Assembly: GCA_964012875.1 (NCBI GenBank)
Contig: CAXGUU010000095.1
Location: forward strand, 1-11,201
From: CAXGUU01 sp964012875
GTDB lineage: Bacteria; Pseudomonadota; Gammaproteobacteria; Ga0077536
Reading direction: 5' to 3'
Length of the DNA stretch: 11,201 nt
Below the pieces are notes generated by a model. It did no database searches and had not been told where the DNA came from. It saw only the letters and a list, made by a program, of their open reading frames with translations. The position numbers and the translations under genes are program-made. This document shows, in pieces, positions 1-6,826 of this stretch; positions within the stretch are counted from its first letter, which is position 1; the number at the start of each line of letters is the position of its first letter.

Positions 1-330
1 CAGCGCCAGCTCTACCGCGCGCACCGTGGCGTCTGAACAGCAGTCACCTTCAATGATGGTAGCGCCCACGATCGGTTCGATCTTTAGCAGATCAACCGCA
101 ACTACCACGCCCTCAACGCCAACGAGGGTCACAGCGACCTGCGCCCAGCCACCTGGCGCCGCACCAAGATCGAGCACACAGTCGCCCTCGCGAATCAATC
201 CTTCAGACTTACACAGCTGCTCAAGCTTGAAGCCCGCGCGCGAGCGCATGCCCGCCTGATCGCGCTTCTGGACATAACTGTCGCGCTTTTGACGCTCGCG
301 CCAGCGTCCGCTGGATCCGCCTCGCCCCAC
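1..330 (-). CDS. rlmE: RlmE (RrmJ/FtsJ) 23S rRNA 2'-O-methyltransferase, N-terminal part, cut by left edge
   Basis: SAM-dependent enzyme that methylates the ribose of U2552 in 23S rRNA during late 50S assembly in the cytoplasm. Only 110 codons are inside the window and the frame is still open at position 1, so roughly half of a ~205-residue protein is visible. The family N-terminus is clear: a basic start, YVQK near residue 19, then RSRAGFKL with the lysine (K35) that matches catalytic K38 of E. coli RlmE. The SAM-binding motif LDLGAAPGGW lies at about residues 53-62, followed by an acidic AVDLL segment near residue 80. The chosen start is GTG at 330, two bases after the greA stop. AGGA abuts the GTG with no spacing, which is poor for independent initiation, so coupling to greA translation is likely. 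No better in-frame start was seen. The rest of the catalytic tetrad lies outside the window. Confidence 0.9.
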   Translation of the reverse strand, partial: MGRGGSSGRWRERQKRDSYVQKRDQAGMRSRAGFKLEQLCKSEGLIREGDCVLDLGAAPGGWAQVAVTLVGVEGVVVAVDLLKIEPIVGATIIEGDCCSDATVRAVELAL

Positions 331-332
331 TC

Positions 333-809
333 CTAGTCGTAGCGCACGGCGAGAATCTCGTACTCGGTTTCGCCGCCGGGAGCGGCAACGACCGTCGCAT
401 CGCCCTCATTTTTACCAATCAGCGCACGGGCGACAGGCGAATTAACCGAGACCAAACCCGCCTTAATATCAGCTTCATCCTCGCCGACAATGCGATAGAC
501 GACTTCCTCATCAGTGACCAGGTTACATAGTTCAACAGTGGCGCCGAATACGACCTTGCCGCCACCGTTAACCTTGGTCACATCGATAATTTCCGCGTTC
601 GACAGCTTGCCCTCGATATCAGCGATCCGCCCTTCGTTGAAACTTTGTTGTTCACGCGCGGCATGGTATTCAGCGTTTTCCTTCAAATCACCATGGGCTC
701 TCGCTTCGGCGATAGCAGCGGTTATCCGTGGTCGATCGTCATTCTTTCGCCGCTGAAGTTCGTCACGCAGGCGTTCGGCACCTTGAACAGTCATCGGGGT
801 TTTGTTCAT
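333..809 (-). CDS. greA: Transcription elongation factor GreA
   Basis: Binds the secondary channel of RNA polymerase and stimulates cleavage of the 3' end of the transcript in backtracked complexes, so that elongation resumes. At 158 residues it has the same length as E. coli GreA. Residues 1-75 are the N-terminal coiled-coil finger and include AHGDLKENAEYHAAREQQ, whose D41 and E44 are the tip acidic residues that coordinate Mg2+ in the polymerase active centre. Residues from about 80 are the FKBP-like globular domain (YRIVGEDEAD, SVNSPVARALIGK). The ATG at 809 overlaps the carB stop (ATGA, 4 bases) and has AGGA nine bases upstream. It is therefore probably translated by coupling within the carA-carB-greA-rlmE message. 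Nothing is unusual in the protein. Confidence 0.98.
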   Translation of the reverse strand: MNKTPMTVQGAERLRDELQRRKNDDRPRITAAIAEARAHGDLKENAEYHAAREQQSFNEGRIADIEGKLSNAEIIDVTKVNGGGKVVFGATVELCNLVTDEEVVYRIVGEDEADIKAGLVSVNSPVARALIGKNEGDATVVAAPGGETEYEILAVRYD

Positions 810-3800
810 GTTTGGTATTCCTGGTGAAGTTCCTGCAAGCGTCGGATATCTGTATCGGCGCGGCCATTCAATGCCATCGCGGCCGCCGTGGCGCCGGCAA
901 TTGTCGTGGTGTAGGCAACCTGCCGATTCAGTGCGCTGGCACGCAATGAATACGAGTCCGCGATCGATTGTTTACCGGAGGTCGTGTTGATAATCAGATC
1001 GACTTCATCGCTTTTTATCAGGTCGACAATATTAGGCTGTCCCTGCGCGACCTTGTTCACGCGTTCGCAGGACACACCCGCGTCGCGCAGCAGTGCTGCA
1101 GTACCATCGGTCGCGAGCAGCTTGAATCCCTGGTCCTGTAGTTCGCGGGCCAGATCGACCGTGGCAGGTTTATCTTCGTCGCGAACACTGATAAACGCTG
1201 TACCGTTCTCAGGAAGCGGCATGTTTGCAGCCTGCTGCGATTTATCGAACGCTTCTCCGAAACTGCGCCCGATACCCATCACCTCACCGGTAGATTTCAT
1301 CTCTGGCCCCAGTAGCGGGTCGACTCCGGGAAATTTCACGAACGGAAAGACCGCTTCCTTGACCGAATAAAACGAGGGAATGCGTTCTTCACCAATGCCC
1401 TGCTCTGTAAGCGATTCTCCAACCATGCAGCGGGCGGCGATATAAGGAAGAGACAAGCCGATCGCCTTCGATACGAATGGGGCGGTGCGTGACGCCCGCG
1501 GGTTAACCTCGAGAACGTAAATATCCTCCCCTTGAATCGCGAACTGGACATTCATAAGGCCCTTCACGTTCAGGCCCAGCGCCATTACCTCAACCTGTCG
1601 CCGCAGCTCATTCTGTACTTCGACACTCAGCGTGTGCGGGGGCAGAGCACATGCACTGTCACCTGAGTGGACCCCGGCCTGCTCGATGTGCTCCATGATG
1701 CCACCGACTAACACCCGCTCGCCGTCGCATATGGCGTCAACATCCACCTCAATCGCGCTACCGAGAAATTGATCGAGGAGCACCGGCGACTCATTTGAAA
1801 CAGCGACCGCTGCCTGCATGTAAGATTCGAGATCCGAATCGTTGTACACGATCTCCATCGCCCGGCCACCCAAAACGTACGACGGGCGAACCACCAGTGG
1901 ATAACCGATTTCAGCGGCACGCTCAGTTGCTTCCGCTGCCGCGCGTACCGTTTGATTCGGTGGTTGCCGAAGATCGTTGTCGTTCAGAAAACGCTTAAAA
2001 CGCTCGCGGTCTTCAGCCAGGTCAATTGAATCCGGGCTGGTGCCGATTACCGGTACGCCGGCTTTTTCGAGGTCGCGGGAAAGCTTCAATGGCGTTTGTC
2101 CGCCGAATTGAACGATCACGCCGAAAGGCCGTTCAATCTCAACAATTTCCAACACATCCTCGAGTGTGAGGGGTTCGAAATACAGCCGGTCGGACGTGTC
2201 GTAATCAGTTGACACGGTCTCGGGGTTGCAATTGACCATGATCGATTCGAAGCCGGCGTCGTGGGCAGCCATAGCGGCCTGGACGCAGCAGTAGTCAAAT
2301 TCTATGCCTTGCCCGATTCGGTTCGGTCCGCCCCCCAGGACAATAATTTTCCGACGCGTCGATGGCCGTGCTTCGCATTCCTGCTCATAGGTTGAATACA
2401 TATAGGCGGTGGTGGCGTCGAACTCCGCGGCGCAGGAATCCACGCGCTTGAACACCGGCCGAATCCCTAACTTGTGTCTGTGCCGTCGAACGTCTTCCTC
2501 CGGCACGTTGAGCAGACTCGCGAGCCGGGCGTCGGCGAAGCCTTTTCGTTTGAGCTGCCACAGAAGATCACGACTCAAATCCTCCAGCGACAGTTGCTCG
2601 ACCTCTCCCTCGAGCTTTACCAGTTCCTCAATCTGCACGAGGAACCACGGATCAATCCGAGTCGACTGGTGAATCTGTTCGAAGGAGAGGCCACTGCGGA
2701 AGGCGTCGGCCACGTACCAGATCCGTTGCGCGCCAACCGCGACCAACTCGCGGTTGATACGCGCCTCCGCATCCGGATCATCATCGCTGACTATCGGATC
2801 AAGCCCGGCAACGCCGGTCTCAAGCCCACGCAGTGCTTTATGGAAAGACTCCTGAAAGGTTCTACCGATGGCCATGACTTCGCCGACCGACTTCATTTGG
2901 GTCGTCAGACGATCTTCAGCCTGGGGAAATTTTTCGAAGGTAAATCGCGGAACCTTGGTGACAACATAGTCGATAGTCGGCTCAAAAGATGCCGGTGTCG
3001 CGCCACCCGTAATCTCATTACGTAGCTCGTCGAGGGTATATCCCACGGCGAGCTTTGCAGCGACTTTGGCAATCGGGAAACCGGTTGCTTTGGATGCCAG
3101 GGCCGAGGAGCGAGAAACTCGGGGATTCATTTCGATCACGATCAGGCGGCCGTTATCCGGGTTTACCGCAAACTGCACGTTCGACCCGCCGGTGTCGACG
3201 CCAATCTCGCGCAATACCGCGATCGAGGCATTGCGCATAATCTGGTATTCCTTATCGGTCAGCGTCTGTGCCGGCGCTACGGTGATCGAATCACCTGTAT
3301 GAATGCCCATCGGATCGAGGTTTTCGATCGAGCAGACAATGATGCAGTTGTCGGCACGATCGCGCACGACTTCCATTTCATACTCTTTCCAACCCAATAG
3401 GGATTCTTCGAGCAAGACCTCGTTGGTCGGCGACGCATCGAGGCCGCGTTTGCAAATCTCCTCGAACTCTTCCGGGTTGTACGCAATTCCGCCACCGCTG
3501 CCGCCCAAGGTAAATGACGGGCGGATGATGACCGGGAAACCCAGTTGGGCCTGCCCAGCGCGCGCCTGCTCCATGTCACGGGCGATGTAGGAACGTGCAG
3601 ACTCAAGCCCAATACTGTCCATCGCCGTCTTGAACTTCTCGCGATCTTCGGCCTTGTCGAGCGCCTCGCGAGAGGCGCCGATCATCTCTACTTTGTATTT
3701 TTTGAGCACGCCTTCGCGCACCAGATCGAGCGCGCAATTGAGCGCCGTTTGCCCACCCATGGTGGGCAACACAGCATCCGGGCGCTCGCGTTCAATAATC

Positions 3801-4027
3801 TTCTCTACTGTTCGCCAGTGAATAGGCTCGATATACGTTGCATCGGCCATTTCCGGATCGGTCATGATGGTCGCCGGGTTGGAGTTAACCAAAATGACCC
3901 GGTACCCTTCATCGCGCAGCGCCTTGCACGCCTGGGAGCCGGAATAATCGAACTCACAGGCCTGGCCGATCACGATCGGCCCGGCCCCGATAAGTAAAAT
4001 TGATTCGATGTCTGTCCGTTTACCCAC
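806..4027 (-). CDS. carB: Carbamoyl-phosphate synthase large subunit CarB
   Basis: Synthetic subunit of carbamoyl-phosphate synthetase. It uses two ATP, bicarbonate and ammonia tunnelled from CarA to make carbamoyl phosphate for pyrimidine and arginine synthesis. At 1073 residues it is the length of the E. coli enzyme and aligns with it end to end. Domains: carboxyphosphate ATP-grasp at about 1-400 (GAGPIVIGQACEFDYSG, RPSFTLGGSGGG, EMNPRVSRSSALASKATG); oligomerisation at about 400-550; carbamoyl-phosphate ATP-grasp at about 550-935 (GGGPNRIGQGIEFDYCC, RPSYVLGGRAMEIVY, EVNPRASRTAPFVSKA); MGS-like allosteric domain at about 936-1073. The last keeps ATDGTA, VNKV and INTTSGK, the segments that bind UMP or IMP in E. 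coli, so nucleotide control is expected. The start is GTG at 4027 inside the end of carA (8-base overlap), matching the E. coli N-terminus (GKRTDIES versus PKRTDIKS). The stop overlaps the greA start. Confidence 0.98.
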   Translation of the reverse strand: MGKRTDIESILLIGAGPIVIGQACEFDYSGSQACKALRDEGYRVILVNSNPATIMTDPEMADATYIEPIHWRTVEKIIERERPDAVLPTMGGQTALNCALDLVREGVLKKYKVEMIGASREALDKAEDREKFKTAMDSIGLESARSYIARDMEQARAGQAQLGFPVIIRPSFTLGGSGGGIAYNPEEFEEICKRGLDASPTNEVLLEESLLGWKEYEMEVVRDRADNCIIVCSIENLDPMGIHTGDSITVAPAQTLTDKEYQIMRNASIAVLREIGVDTGGSNVQFAVNPDNGRLIVIEMNPRVSRSSALASKATGFPIAKVAAKLAVGYTLDELRNEITGGATPASFEPTIDYVVTKVPRFTFEKFPQAEDRLTTQMKSVGEVMAIGRTFQESFHKALRGLETGVAGLDPIVSDDDPDAEARINRELVAVGAQRIWYVADAFRSGLSFEQIHQSTRIDPWFLVQIEELVKLEGEVEQLSLEDLSRDLLWQLKRKGFADARLASLLNVPEEDVRRHRHKLGIRPVFKRVDSCAAEFDATTAYMYSTYEQECEARPSTRRKIIVLGGGPNRIGQGIEFDYCCVQAAMAAHDAGFESIMVNCNPETVSTDYDTSDRLYFEPLTLEDVLEIVEIERPFGVIVQFGGQTPLKLSRDLEKAGVPVIGTSPDSIDLAEDRERFKRFLNDNDLRQPPNQTVRAAAEATERAAEIGYPLVVRPSYVLGGRAMEIVYNDSDLESYMQAAVAVSNESPVLLDQFLGSAIEVDVDAICDGERVLVGGIMEHIEQAGVHSGDSACALPPHTLSVEVQNELRRQVEVMALGLNVKGLMNVQFAIQGEDIYVLEVNPRASRTAPFVSKAIGLSLPYIAARCMVGESLTEQGIGEERIPSFYSVKEAVFPFVKFPGVDPLLGPEMKSTGEVMGIGRSFGEAFDKSQQAANMPLPENGTAFISVRDEDKPATVDLARELQDQGFKLLATDGTAALLRDAGVSCERVNKVAQGQPNIVDLIKSDEVDLIINTTSGKQSIADSYSLRASALNRQVAYTTTIAGATAAAMALNGRADTDIRRLQELHQEYQT

Positions 4028-5162
4028 GGCTGTTATTCCGCTCGCGGATTAAATCGACAAAATGATCAAACAAGGGCTGCACGTCGTGCGGGCCGGGGCT
4101 CGCTTCCGGATGTCCCTGAAAGCCGAATGCAGGTTTCAGCTTGTGATGAATGCCCTGGAGCGAGCCGTCAAATAACGACCGATGGGTCGGCTCCAGGTGG
4201 TCTGGCAAGCTGTTCTCGTCAATGGCAAATCCGTGGTTTTGGCTGGTAATCATGACCTGTCCGGTAGCCAGTGCCTCGACCGGGTGATTGGCCCCGTGAT
4301 GTCCAAATTTCATCTTCAGCGTCTTTGCACCGCACGCCAAGCCAAGCAGCTGATGGCCGAGACAAATGCCGAACGTCGGCAGGCCGGACTCCACGATTTC
4401 GCGAATGGATTCGATCACATAATCGCAAGGCTCCGGGTCGCCCGGACCGTTGGAAAGGAATACGCCATCAGGCTGCTTTTCCAGCACCACGTGCGCGGGC
4501 GTTTGCGCCGGTACAACTTCAAGCGCACACCCGCGAGCAGCCAACAACCGAAGAATGTTGTGCTTGACGCCGAAATCGTAGGCGACAACACGCCATTCGG
4601 ACTCGGACGCGGCATCGTGGCGATTTGTAGACAAACGCCAAACGCCATCTGACCATGCAAAAGCGGATTTCGTAGTAACAACCTGCGCGAGATCGACACC
4701 TTTCAGGCCTGGAAACGCACGGGCCCGCGCGATTGCCTCGTTGTCGTCGATCTCTGTGCCGGCGATGAGGTAGCCATTCTGCACGCCTTTGTTGCGCAGA
4801 ATACGCGTGAGCTTACGGGTGTCGATGTCGGCGATGGCCACCAAATTCTGTCGTCGCAGGTACTGTTCCAGCGAGCCGGTCGAGCGCCAGTTGCTAGTGA
4901 CCATTGAGGCATCGCGCACAATTAGACCCGCAGCGTGAGCCACTTCGCGCTCGTCATCCTGAGCGTTAACCCCGGTGTTGCCAATGTGCGGATAGGTCAA
5001 CGTTACCAACTGCTGAGCATAGGACGGGTCGCTCAAAATCTCCTGGTAACCAGTGATCGCAGTGTTAAACACCACTTCACCGGCGCTGAAACCTTCAGCA
5101 CCAATCGATCGCCCACGAAAAATAGTGCCATCGGATAAGGCAAGAACAGCAGTTTCGGTCAC
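4020..5162 (-). CDS. carA: Carbamoyl-phosphate synthase small (glutaminase) subunit CarA
   Basis: Hydrolyses glutamine and channels the ammonia to CarB. It has the CarA-specific N-terminal domain (EVVFNTAITGYQEILSDPSY, DIDTRKLTRILRNKG) followed by a class I glutamine amidotransferase domain. The nucleophile lies in FGICLGHQLLGLA, and the His and Glu of the triad are in GHPEASPGPHD. Counted from the longest frame (start at 5174) these are C271, H355 and E357; subtract 4 for the start chosen here. Two in-frame GTG codons compete, at 5174 and 5162. The one at 5162 aligns with the E. coli first residue and has GGA (5170-5172) seven bases upstream, whereas 5174 has no Shine-Dalgarno. I therefore prefer 5162 (380 residues; E. 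coli 382). It is the first gene of an apparent carA-carB-greA-rlmE operon and overlaps carB by 8 bases. Its leader contains a hairpin. Confidence 0.96.
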   Translation of the reverse strand: MTETAVLALSDGTIFRGRSIGAEGFSAGEVVFNTAITGYQEILSDPSYAQQLVTLTYPHIGNTGVNAQDDEREVAHAAGLIVRDASMVTSNWRSTGSLEQYLRRQNLVAIADIDTRKLTRILRNKGVQNGYLIAGTEIDDNEAIARARAFPGLKGVDLAQVVTTKSAFAWSDGVWRLSTNRHDAASESEWRVVAYDFGVKHNILRLLAARGCALEVVPAQTPAHVVLEKQPDGVFLSNGPGDPEPCDYVIESIREIVESGLPTFGICLGHQLLGLACGAKTLKMKFGHHGANHPVEALATGQVMITSQNHGFAIDENSLPDHLEPTHRSLFDGSLQGIHHKLKPAFGFQGHPEASPGPHDVQPLFDHFVDLIRERNNSRG

Positions 5163-5182
5163 ATCAGCTTCCACACAAGGAA

Positions 5183-5214
5183 AGCGGGAGTCAGCCTCGA
5201 AGACTGCTCCCGCT
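5183..5214 (-). promoter_or_regulatory. Hairpin in the carA leader, possible attenuator or terminator
   Basis: Arms AGCGGGAG and CTCCCGCT (5207-5214 and 5183-5190) pair perfectly over 8 bases. A further 3 bp (CAG with CTG) follow across a one-base bulge, closing a 9-base loop. Read on the minus strand, the stem is followed by TTTCCTT, an interrupted T-tract, and then by the carA ribosome binding site about 10 bases later. The structure is visible in the sequence. A role in attenuation, or as a terminator for transcription coming from upstream, is inference. Confidence 0.6.
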
Positions 5215-5226
5215 CTTGGAGCCGGT

Positions 5227-5255
5227 ATTGTACTTGACCGCCCGGATTCAGGAAA
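5227..5255 (-). promoter_or_regulatory. Candidate sigma-70 promoter for carA
   Basis: On the minus strand the -10 candidate is TACAAT (5227-5232, 5 of 6 to consensus), with a weak T-rich -35 (TTTCCT at 5250-5255, 17-base spacer; TTTTCC at 18). The predicted start near 5220 gives a leader of about 58 bases that carries the hairpin at 5183-5214. No PurR box or clear ArgR palindrome was recognised nearby, so specific pyrimidine or arginine control cannot be claimed. Confidence 0.5.
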
Positions 5256-5262
5256 AGACTAT
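5234..5262 (+). promoter_or_regulatory. Weak candidate promoter for the Rieske gene
   Basis: TTGACC (5234-5239) is 5 of 6 to a -35 consensus. Seventeen bases later comes GACTAT (5257-5262), a poor -10. It lies face to face with, and almost completely overlapping, the candidate carA promoter on the other strand. The call rests mainly on the -35 and on the need for some plus-strand promoter in this 140-base gap. Confidence 0.25.
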
Positions 5263-5302
5263 CTGTGCTCGAAACTGTGAGATACCTCCGACGTCGCCCG
5301 TC

Positions 5303-5665
5303 ATGAAAACCACCGTCATCGAATTGCTAGAAATCACGGATGGAGAGGCCGCCGCCGCCGTACTTCAGACTGAGGCAGGTCCACGCGGTCTGATTGTCAT
5401 GCGCCGCGGGGAACAGGTCCATGTCTATCTCAACAGCTGTCCGCACGTGGGCGTCAGACTCGATTTGAGCCTGGGTCAGTTTATGAGCATCGACGGGAAG
5501 TTCCTCCAATGCACGACGCATGGCGCCCTGTTCGAACCCGACACGGGCAGCTGCATCGAAGGTCCCTGTCAGGGCGCTTCGCTTGTGCCGCTGGCAGCAG
5601 AGGTGACCGACGGCAAGGTGATGGTCGATAACAGTCAGGCATTACCGCGCTCGGCTCGACTATAA
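5303..5665 (+). CDS. Small Rieske [2Fe-2S] domain protein, possible electron-transfer ferredoxin
   Basis: A 120-residue protein that is essentially one Rieske domain. The first ligand pair is C46-P-H48 (NSCPHVGVRLDL) and the second is C70-T-T-H73 (QCTTHGALFEPDTG), giving C-x-H-x21-C-x2-H, as in Rieske ferredoxins and NirD-like proteins. A C84IEGPC89 stretch follows; the GPC turn is common in the family. There is no signal peptide, membrane helix or catalytic oxygenase domain, so it is probably a soluble cytoplasmic electron carrier or accessory subunit whose partner is not encoded here. It is the only plus-strand gene in the window, divergent from carA and convergent with the oxidoreductase gene. 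ATG 5303 is chosen because the conserved domain begins just after it, but no Shine-Dalgarno is visible. An in-frame TTG at 5228, preceded by GGAG, is an alternative that would add 25 residues with no recognised similarity. Confidence 0.85.
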   Translation: MKTTVIELLEITDGEAAAAVLQTEAGPRGLIVMRRGEQVHVYLNSCPHVGVRLDLSLGQFMSIDGKFLQCTTHGALFEPDTGSCIEGPCQGASLVPLAAEVTDGKVMVDNSQALPRSARL

Positions 5666-5666
5666 C

Positions 5667-5684
5667 TGCCCGGCACGGCCGGCA
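5667..5684. terminator. Hairpin between convergent genes, possible bidirectional terminator
   Basis: TGCC and GGCA, then GGC and GCC, form a 7-bp GC-rich stem with a one-base bulge and an ACG triloop. It fills most of the 24 bases between the two convergent stop codons. There is no T-tract on either strand, so intrinsic termination would be weak. The position between converging genes is the main argument. Confidence 0.35.
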
Positions 5685-5689
5685 CCGGT

Positions 5690-6670
5690 TCACTCGTCCA
5701 TCGACGAATCGGCAACACTCGGTTGCGTTGCTCGGTAGCGGTTGATACGGCGCGAAATATCGATGGCGATTTCCAGGGCCTTCTTGCCGTCTTCGCCCGT
5801 CACCTGTGGTGCGGCCCCGCTGCGAACCGACGACAGAAACGACGATATCTCCTCCATCAGGACGTCAGTACCAGAGACTGATTCGGTTGCGAAAGTGAAT
5901 TCACTGGCGTCTTCCAGTTCCTTACCGTCTTCAACGGTACCAATGTGCAATTCGTGATTGGCATAGTCGAGTTCGTAGTACCGCTGGCCTTCATAAACTT
6001 TCATCGTTCGGGTCGGGTTCTTTGAAACCCGACTCGCCGACAGATCGGCAAATGAGCCATCTTCGAACTCGATTCGGGCGTGCGCGATGTCGATATCCTG
6101 TGTGACTACCGCAGTACCCGTGGCATGGATACTGTGAATGGCGGACCGGGAAATGCTGAGCACAATGTCGATATCATGGATCATGAGGTCGAGTACCACG
6201 TCGACTTCCGTGCCGCGTTTTTTGTAGCCGGCCAGACGTTGTGTCTCGATCAGGCGTGGCGCTTCAATGCGCGCCATTAATGCCATGACAACGGGATTAA
6301 ACCGCTCTAAATGACCGACCTGCAGGATCAGGTCATCGCCGGACGCGATTTCGATCAGCGTCTCCGCTTCACTGACGCGCTCGGTCACCGGCTTTTCTAC
6401 CAGGGTGTGCACCCCCGCGCTCAAACAGTCGTGGGCGATTTCGAAATGGTTGGCCGGCGGGACCACGATTGAAACGACGTCGATCTCGCTCAAAATAGTC
6501 CGGTAGTCAGTGACCGCCCGTGTGCCGTATTTGGCGGCTATTTCGCATGCACGCTCTTCTACCGTATCCACCACCGCACAAAGTTCGGCGTCGCGGTGTT
6601 GCGCATACTTCTGGGCGTGAAAATTGCCCAGGTAACCTACCCCAATCACCGCCGCGCGCAATGGTGTCAT
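5690..6670 (-). CDS. Gfo/Idh/MocA-family oxidoreductase, GnnA-like (possible UDP-N-acetylglucosamine 3-dehydrogenase)
   Basis: NAD(P)-dependent sugar-type dehydrogenase of 326 residues. The N-terminal Rossmann fold carries VIGVGYLGNFH (GxGxxG at residues 10-15). The family lysine is in VEKPVT (E92-K93-P94), followed by LQVGHLERFNP (116-125) and GTEVDVVLDLMIHDIDIVLS (153-172). The last two segments resemble, from memory, proteins near lpxA/lpxB such as GnnA, which oxidises the 3-hydroxyl of UDP-GlcNAc before GnnB transamination in 3-amino lipid A synthesis. That subfamily call is inference, and no transaminase or lpx gene is nearby. ATG 6670 is preferred over ATG 6712: it has GGGAGG (6682-6687), although at a long 11-base spacing, and it starts just before the Rossmann strand, whereas 6712 has no ribosome binding site. 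It lies 156 bases after dapB with its own candidate promoter and converges with the Rieske gene. Confidence 0.85.
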   Translation of the reverse strand: MTPLRAAVIGVGYLGNFHAQKYAQHRDAELCAVVDTVEERACEIAAKYGTRAVTDYRTILSEIDVVSIVVPPANHFEIAHDCLSAGVHTLVEKPVTERVSEAETLIEIASGDDLILQVGHLERFNPVVMALMARIEAPRLIETQRLAGYKKRGTEVDVVLDLMIHDIDIVLSISRSAIHSIHATGTAVVTQDIDIAHARIEFEDGSFADLSASRVSKNPTRTMKVYEGQRYYELDYANHELHIGTVEDGKELEDASEFTFATESVSGTDVLMEEISSFLSSVRSGAAPQVTGEDGKKALEIAIDISRRINRYRATQPSVADSSMDE

Positions 6671-6729
6671 CGCTCGGAACGCCTCCCGGAAGTAACAGCA
6701 AACACTTGCCATTTTTCAGAAGTCGCTAG

Positions 6730-6758
6730 TGTATAACGAATCAAGTGTCGACTGTTGA
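6730..6758 (-). promoter_or_regulatory. Candidate sigma-70 promoter for the oxidoreductase gene
   Basis: On the minus strand TCAACA (6753-6758; 4 of 6) and TATACA (6730-6735; 4 of 6) are separated by exactly 17 bases. The predicted start near 6723 gives a 52-base leader to ATG 6670. It falls in the gap after dapB, so the gene need not depend on the chaperone operon. Confidence 0.45.
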
Positions 6759-6826
6759 CTGAGGTTTACGGGCGTCCTCCCGTGGGACTTTTCGTTTTCG
6801 ATTGCCTGACCCTGTTTCGTCTGCGC

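Noticed and set aside
2474..3025. 183-codon plus-strand open frame opposite carB
   Set aside because: It is fully antisense to conserved carB, with no recognisable domain. Other plus-strand frames opposite carB, carA, dnaJ and dnaK were rejected for the same reason.
5175..5302. ArgR or PurR operator upstream of carA
   Set aside because: Only a lone TGAAT half-site was seen; no paired ArgR palindrome or PurR 16-mer was recognised.
6671..6712. Upstream ATG 6712 as start of the oxidoreductase
   Set aside because: There is no ribosome binding site, the extra 14 residues are unlike the family, and it would leave only about 11 bases after the predicted transcription start.
6768..6783. Hairpin ACGGG/CCCGT after dapB as a terminator
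   Set aside because: The stem is only 5 bp and there is no T-tract on the minus strand. The T-rich stretch lies on the plus strand, where no gene ends.
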